Assembly: GCF_029227915.1 (NCBI RefSeq)
Contig: NC_079876.1
Location: forward strand, 33,587,828 to 33,651,827
Origin: Hydractinia symbiolongicarpus
Taxonomy: Eukaryota; Cnidaria; Hydrozoa; Anthoathecata; Hydractiniidae
DNA length: 64,000 nucleotides
Reading direction: 5' to 3'
Position numbers and translations under genes: made by a program
Notes under the pieces: model-generated
Told to the model about the DNA's origin: nothing
Seen by the model: the letters and a program-made list of their open reading frames with translations, nothing else
The model's database searches: none
In this document: positions 60,822 through 64,000 of the stretch, piece by piece
How the letters are laid out: every line of letters starts with the position of its first letter
How positions within the stretch are numbered: position 1 is the stretch's first letter

Positions 60822-61942
60822 GTGTGGCAATCATGTCAAATTAAGATGAATGTTATTTCTTGGAGTCCAATTGTCTCCTTTATCACATATATCAGGTGAC
60901 AGTCCAAAGTTAGTTCAATTAAGTCTCATAGTCAATCGTTTCATAGTTAGAAGCGATGCAACCTAGTAATATCAGAAAAATATCGCTAAATACATGTTGG
61001 TACGAATATCTGACTCAACCGTTGTAACTCAAACGGATTGATACTGTTAGAAAGTCAATTAATTGCAGTTTTTGAAACAGTCGCTATTTATTCAGCGCGC
61101 GATGACGGTTAGGATTGGTCCCACAGTAAAGAATGACTTATTTATCTAAACTCTTAAATGAAGCGCTACCACAGCGCCCAGTGTAATCGCTGAGTTCCGG
61201 CAATCATGTCAAATTAAGATGAATGTTATTTCTTGGAGTCCAATTGTCTCATTTATCACCTTTATAAGGTCACAGCCCAAAATCAGTTCAATAAAGTCCC
61301 ACAGTCAATTGTTTCACTGTTAAAAGCGATACAACCTAGTAATACCGGAAAGATATCACGAATAACATGTTGGTACGAATTTGTGACTCAACCGTTGTAA
61401 CTCAAACGGATTGATACTGTTAGAAAGTCAATGAATTGTAGTTTTTTGAAACTGTTGCTATTTCTTCAGCGCGCGATAACGGCTAGGATTGGTCCCACGG
61501 TAAAGAATGACTTATTTATCTAAATTTTTAAATGAAGCGCTACCACAGCGCCCAGTGTAATCGCTGAGGTGTGGCAATCATGTCAAATTAATAGGAATGT
61601 TACTTTTTGGAGTTCAATTGTCTCACTTATAATATTTATCAGGTCACAGTCCAGAGTTAGTTTAATTAAGTCCCACAGTCAGTCGTTTCATTGTTAAAAG
61701 CGATGCAATCTAGTAATATCAGAAAAATATCGCTAAATACATGTTGGTACGAATATGTGACTCAACTGTTGCAACTCAAACGGATTGATACTGTTAGAAA
61801 GTCAATGAATTGTAGTTTTTTGAAATTGTCGCTATTTCTTCAGCGCGCGATAACGGCTAGGATTGGTCCCACGGTAAAGAATGACTTATTTATCTAAATT
61901 TTTAAATGAAGCGCTACCACAGCGCCCAGTTTAATCGCTGAG
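60822..61942. repeat. Three-monomer insert (1121 bp) between 1493-bp units
   Basis: Intervals are 373, 374 and 374 bp. It starts with GGTGTGGCAATC and carries CACATATATCAGGTGAC, then CTAAACTCTTAAATG and CGAATAACATG, resembling 54141-54886. Together with the preceding 1493-bp copy it makes a 2614-bp seven-monomer unit, which restarts at 61943; the insert itself restarts at 63436. Confidence 0.85.
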
Positions 61943-63435
61943 TTCCGCCAATCATGTCAAATTAAGATGAATGTTATTTCTTGGAGTCCAATTGTCTCAT
62001 TTATCACATTTATAAGGTCACAGCCCAAAATCAGTTCAATAAAGTCCCACAGTCAATCGTTTCACTGTTAAAAGCGATACAACCTAGTAATACCGGAAAG
62101 ATATCACGAAATACATGTTGGTACGAATATGTGACTCAACCGTTGTAACACAAACGGATTGATACTGTTAGATAGTCAATGAAATGTAGTTTTTGAAACT
62201 GTCTCTATTTCTTCAGCGCGGGATAACGGCTAGGATTGGTCCCACAGTAAAAAATGACTTATTCATCTAAATTTTTAAATGAAGCGCTACCACAGTGCCC
62301 AGTGTAATCGCTGAGTTCCGGCAATCATGTCAAATTAAGAGGAATGTTACTTTTTGGAGTTCAATTGTCTCACTTATAATATTTATCAGGTCACAGTCCA
62401 GAGTTAGTTTAATTAAGTCCCACAGTCAGTCGTTTCATTTTTAAAAGCGATGCAATCTAGTAATATCAGAAAAATATCGCTAAATACATGTTGGTACGAA
62501 TATGTGACCCAACCGTTGTAACTCAAACGAACTGACACCGTTAGAAAGTCAATGAAATGTAGTTTTTGAAACTGTCGCTATTTCTTTAGCGCGCGATAAG
62601 GGCTAGGATTGGTTCCACGGTAAAGAATGACTTATTTATCTTAATTTTTAAATGAAGCGCTACCAAAGCGCCCTGTGTAATCGCTGAGTTGCGGCAATCA
62701 TGTCAAAATAAGATGAATGTTATTTCTTGGAGTCCAATTGTCTCATTTATCACATTTATAAGGTCACAGCCCAAAATCAGTTCAATAAAGTCCCACAGTC
62801 AATCGTTTCACTGTTAAAAGCGATACAACCTAGTAATACCGGAAAGATATCACGAAATACATGTTGGTACGAATATGTGACTCAACCGTTGTAACACAAA
62901 CGGATTGATACTGTTAGATAGTCAATGAAATGTAGTTTTTGAAACTGTCTCTATTTCTTCAGCGCGGGATAACGGCTAGGATTGGTCCCACAGTCAAAAA
63001 TGACTTATTCATCTAAATTTTTAAATGAAGCGCTACCACAGTGCCCAGTGTAATCGCTGAGTTCCGGCAATCATGTCAAATTAATAGGAATGTTACTTTT
63101 TGGAGTTCAATTGTCTCACTTATAATATTTATCAGGTCACAGTCCAGAGTTAGTTTAATTAAGTCCCACAGTCAGTCGTTTCATTGTTAAAAGCGATGCA
63201 ATCTAGTAATATCAGAAAAATATCGCTAAATACATGTTGGTACGAATATGTGACTCAACTGTTGCAACTCAAACGGATTGATACTGTTAGAAAGTCAATG
63301 AATTGTAGTTTTTTGAAACTGTTGCTATTTCTTCAGCGCGCGATAACGGCTAGGATTGGTCCCACGGTAAAGAATGACTTATTTATCTAAATTTTTAAAT
63401 GAAGCGCTACCACAGCGCCCAGTGTAATCGCTGAG
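61943..63435. repeat. Four-monomer HOR, 1493 bp, copy 4
   Basis: Anchors end at 62315, 62688, 63061 and 63435, with the same monomer order as copies 1-3. It carries the private changes GCGCCCTGTG at about 62674 and CAGTCAAAAATG at 62992. It opens the second seven-monomer unit. Confidence 0.88.
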
Positions 63436-64000
63436 GTGTGGCAATCATGTCAAATTAAGATGAATGTTATTTCTTGGAGTCCAATTGTCTCCTTTATCAC
63501 ATATATCAGGTGACAGTCCAAAGTTAGTTCAATTAAGTCCCATAGTCAATCGTTTCATAGTTAGAAGCGATGCAACCTAGTAATATCAAAAAAATATCGC
63601 TAAATACATGTTGGTACGAATATCTGACTCAACCGTTGTAACTCAAACGGATTGATACTGTTAGAAAGTCAATGAATTGCAGTTTTTGAAACTGTCGCTA
63701 TTTATTCAGCGCGCGATGACGGTTAAGATTGGTCCCACAGTAAAGAATGACTTATTTATCTAAACTCTTAAATGAAGCGCTACCACAGCGCCCAGTGTAA
63801 TCGCTGAGTTCCGGCAATCATGTCAAATTAAGATGAATGTTATTTCTTGGAGTCCAATTGTCTCATTTATCACCTTTATAAGGTCACAGCCCAAAATCAG
63901 TTCAATAAAGTCCCACAGTCAATTGTTTCACTGTTAAAAGCGATACAACCTAGTAAAACCGGAAAGATATCACGAATAACATGTTGGTACGAATTTGTGA
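63436..64000. repeat. Start of the second three-monomer insert, cut by the window end
   Basis: It begins GGTGTGGCAATC and matches 60822-61386 at an offset of 2614 bp, with a few base changes. The array runs off the window in mid-monomer, so the right boundary of the satellite is not seen. Confidence 0.88.

Larger units (their letters stand above)
1..64000. repeat. Satellite DNA array, ~373-bp monomer, head-to-tail, higher-order organised
   Basis: The same unit recurs from the first to the last base, with no unique sequence between copies. Using the anchor GCTGAG (variants ACTGAG, CCTGAG, TTGAG) I located 158 copies; most intervals are 372-374 bp and the rest are discrete variant lengths (226, 330, 336/337, 364/366, 370/371, 380, 415-417, and 677-688 where one anchor is deleted). 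All monomers lie in the same orientation apart from two 21-bp inverted insertions. Stop codons recur in all frames: no open frame exceeds 88 codons and the longer ones start with TTG. No transposon termini, long poly(A) tails, telomere repeats, rRNA or tRNA genes were seen. Multi-monomer periods (1040, 1493, 1499, 2314, 2490, 2614, 3865, 4495 bp) show higher-order repeat organisation. The family is not one I recognise; a centromeric or pericentromeric location is inference only. Confidence 0.97.

Noticed and set aside
57584-63390. Five 68-codon open frames (57584, 59077, 60570, 61691, 63184)
   Set aside because: TTG starts in the same monomer type of each 1493-bp unit. They share a frame with parts of the other repeated open frames, as expected of one monomer sequence.
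1-64000. CRISPR array
   Set aside because: The repeats are hundreds of bases long, directly abut and have no unique spacers; no cas genes are present.
1-64000. Ribosomal, 5S, histone or snRNA tandem gene cluster
   Set aside because: No recognisable gene sequence lies in the monomer on either strand, and monomers tolerate frequent indels in every part.

Overview
The whole 64 kb window is one uninterrupted satellite DNA array. I find no protein-coding gene, RNA gene, transposon, CRISPR array or unique-sequence island. The basic unit is a monomer of about 373 bp, AT-rich (roughly 62% A+T by eye), repeated head-to-tail in one orientation. I counted 158 copies of an anchor (GCTGAG and its variants, at the end of a conserved hairpin region) plus 21 monomers that have lost the anchor by deletion and 2 composite units, so about 180 monomers. 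The longest open frame on either strand is 88 codons. Every open frame of 65 codons or more begins with TTG, not ATG, and 373 is not a multiple of three, so frames shift at each monomer. The array is therefore almost certainly eukaryotic satellite (centromeric, pericentromeric or other heterochromatin). CpG is not visibly depleted, which argues against a heavily methylated vertebrate genome and suggests an invertebrate or another lineage with little CpG methylation. I do not recognise the satellite family.

Layout. (1) 1-2140: two copies of a 1040-bp three-monomer higher-order repeat (HOR; 330+337+373). (2) 2141-6280: mosaic, with an ~810-bp segment repeated 2610 bp apart and a displaced third copy of the 1040-bp unit. 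(3) 6281-15270: two near-identical 4495-bp, twelve-monomer HOR copies, each built from three ~1498-bp four-monomer subunits; a further four-monomer subunit runs to about 16.4 kb. (4) 16.4-27.0 kb: irregular mosaic of 330/336/373/415-bp monomers, including two composite monomers carrying a 21-bp inverted insertion. (5) 27.0-45.3 kb: alternation of ~373-bp and ~314-bp monomers, organised first in a 2.5-2.8 kb HOR and then in three and a half copies of a 3865-bp HOR. (6) 45.3-53.0 kb: HORs containing a 226-bp monomer, ending in two complete 2314-bp copies. (7) 53.0-64.0 kb: almost pure full-length 373/374-bp monomers with four copies of a 1493-bp four-monomer HOR, the last part of a 2614-bp seven-monomer HOR that runs off the end.

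The structural variants are zoned: +43, -37 and -36 bp forms lie mainly to the left of 26.4 kb, the ~-59 bp form between 21 and 46 kb, the ~-147 bp form between 46 and 53 kb, and full-length monomers at the right end. This is the pattern expected from repeated local amplification by unequal exchange or replication-based copying. The most interesting local signals are a 20-bp dyad in nearly every monomer that is perfect in one of them, a hairpin with an apparent compensatory change in one HOR lineage, and a 21-bp inverted insertion at a deletion breakpoint that was later co-amplified. All comparisons were made by eye; lengths come from anchor-to-anchor counting.
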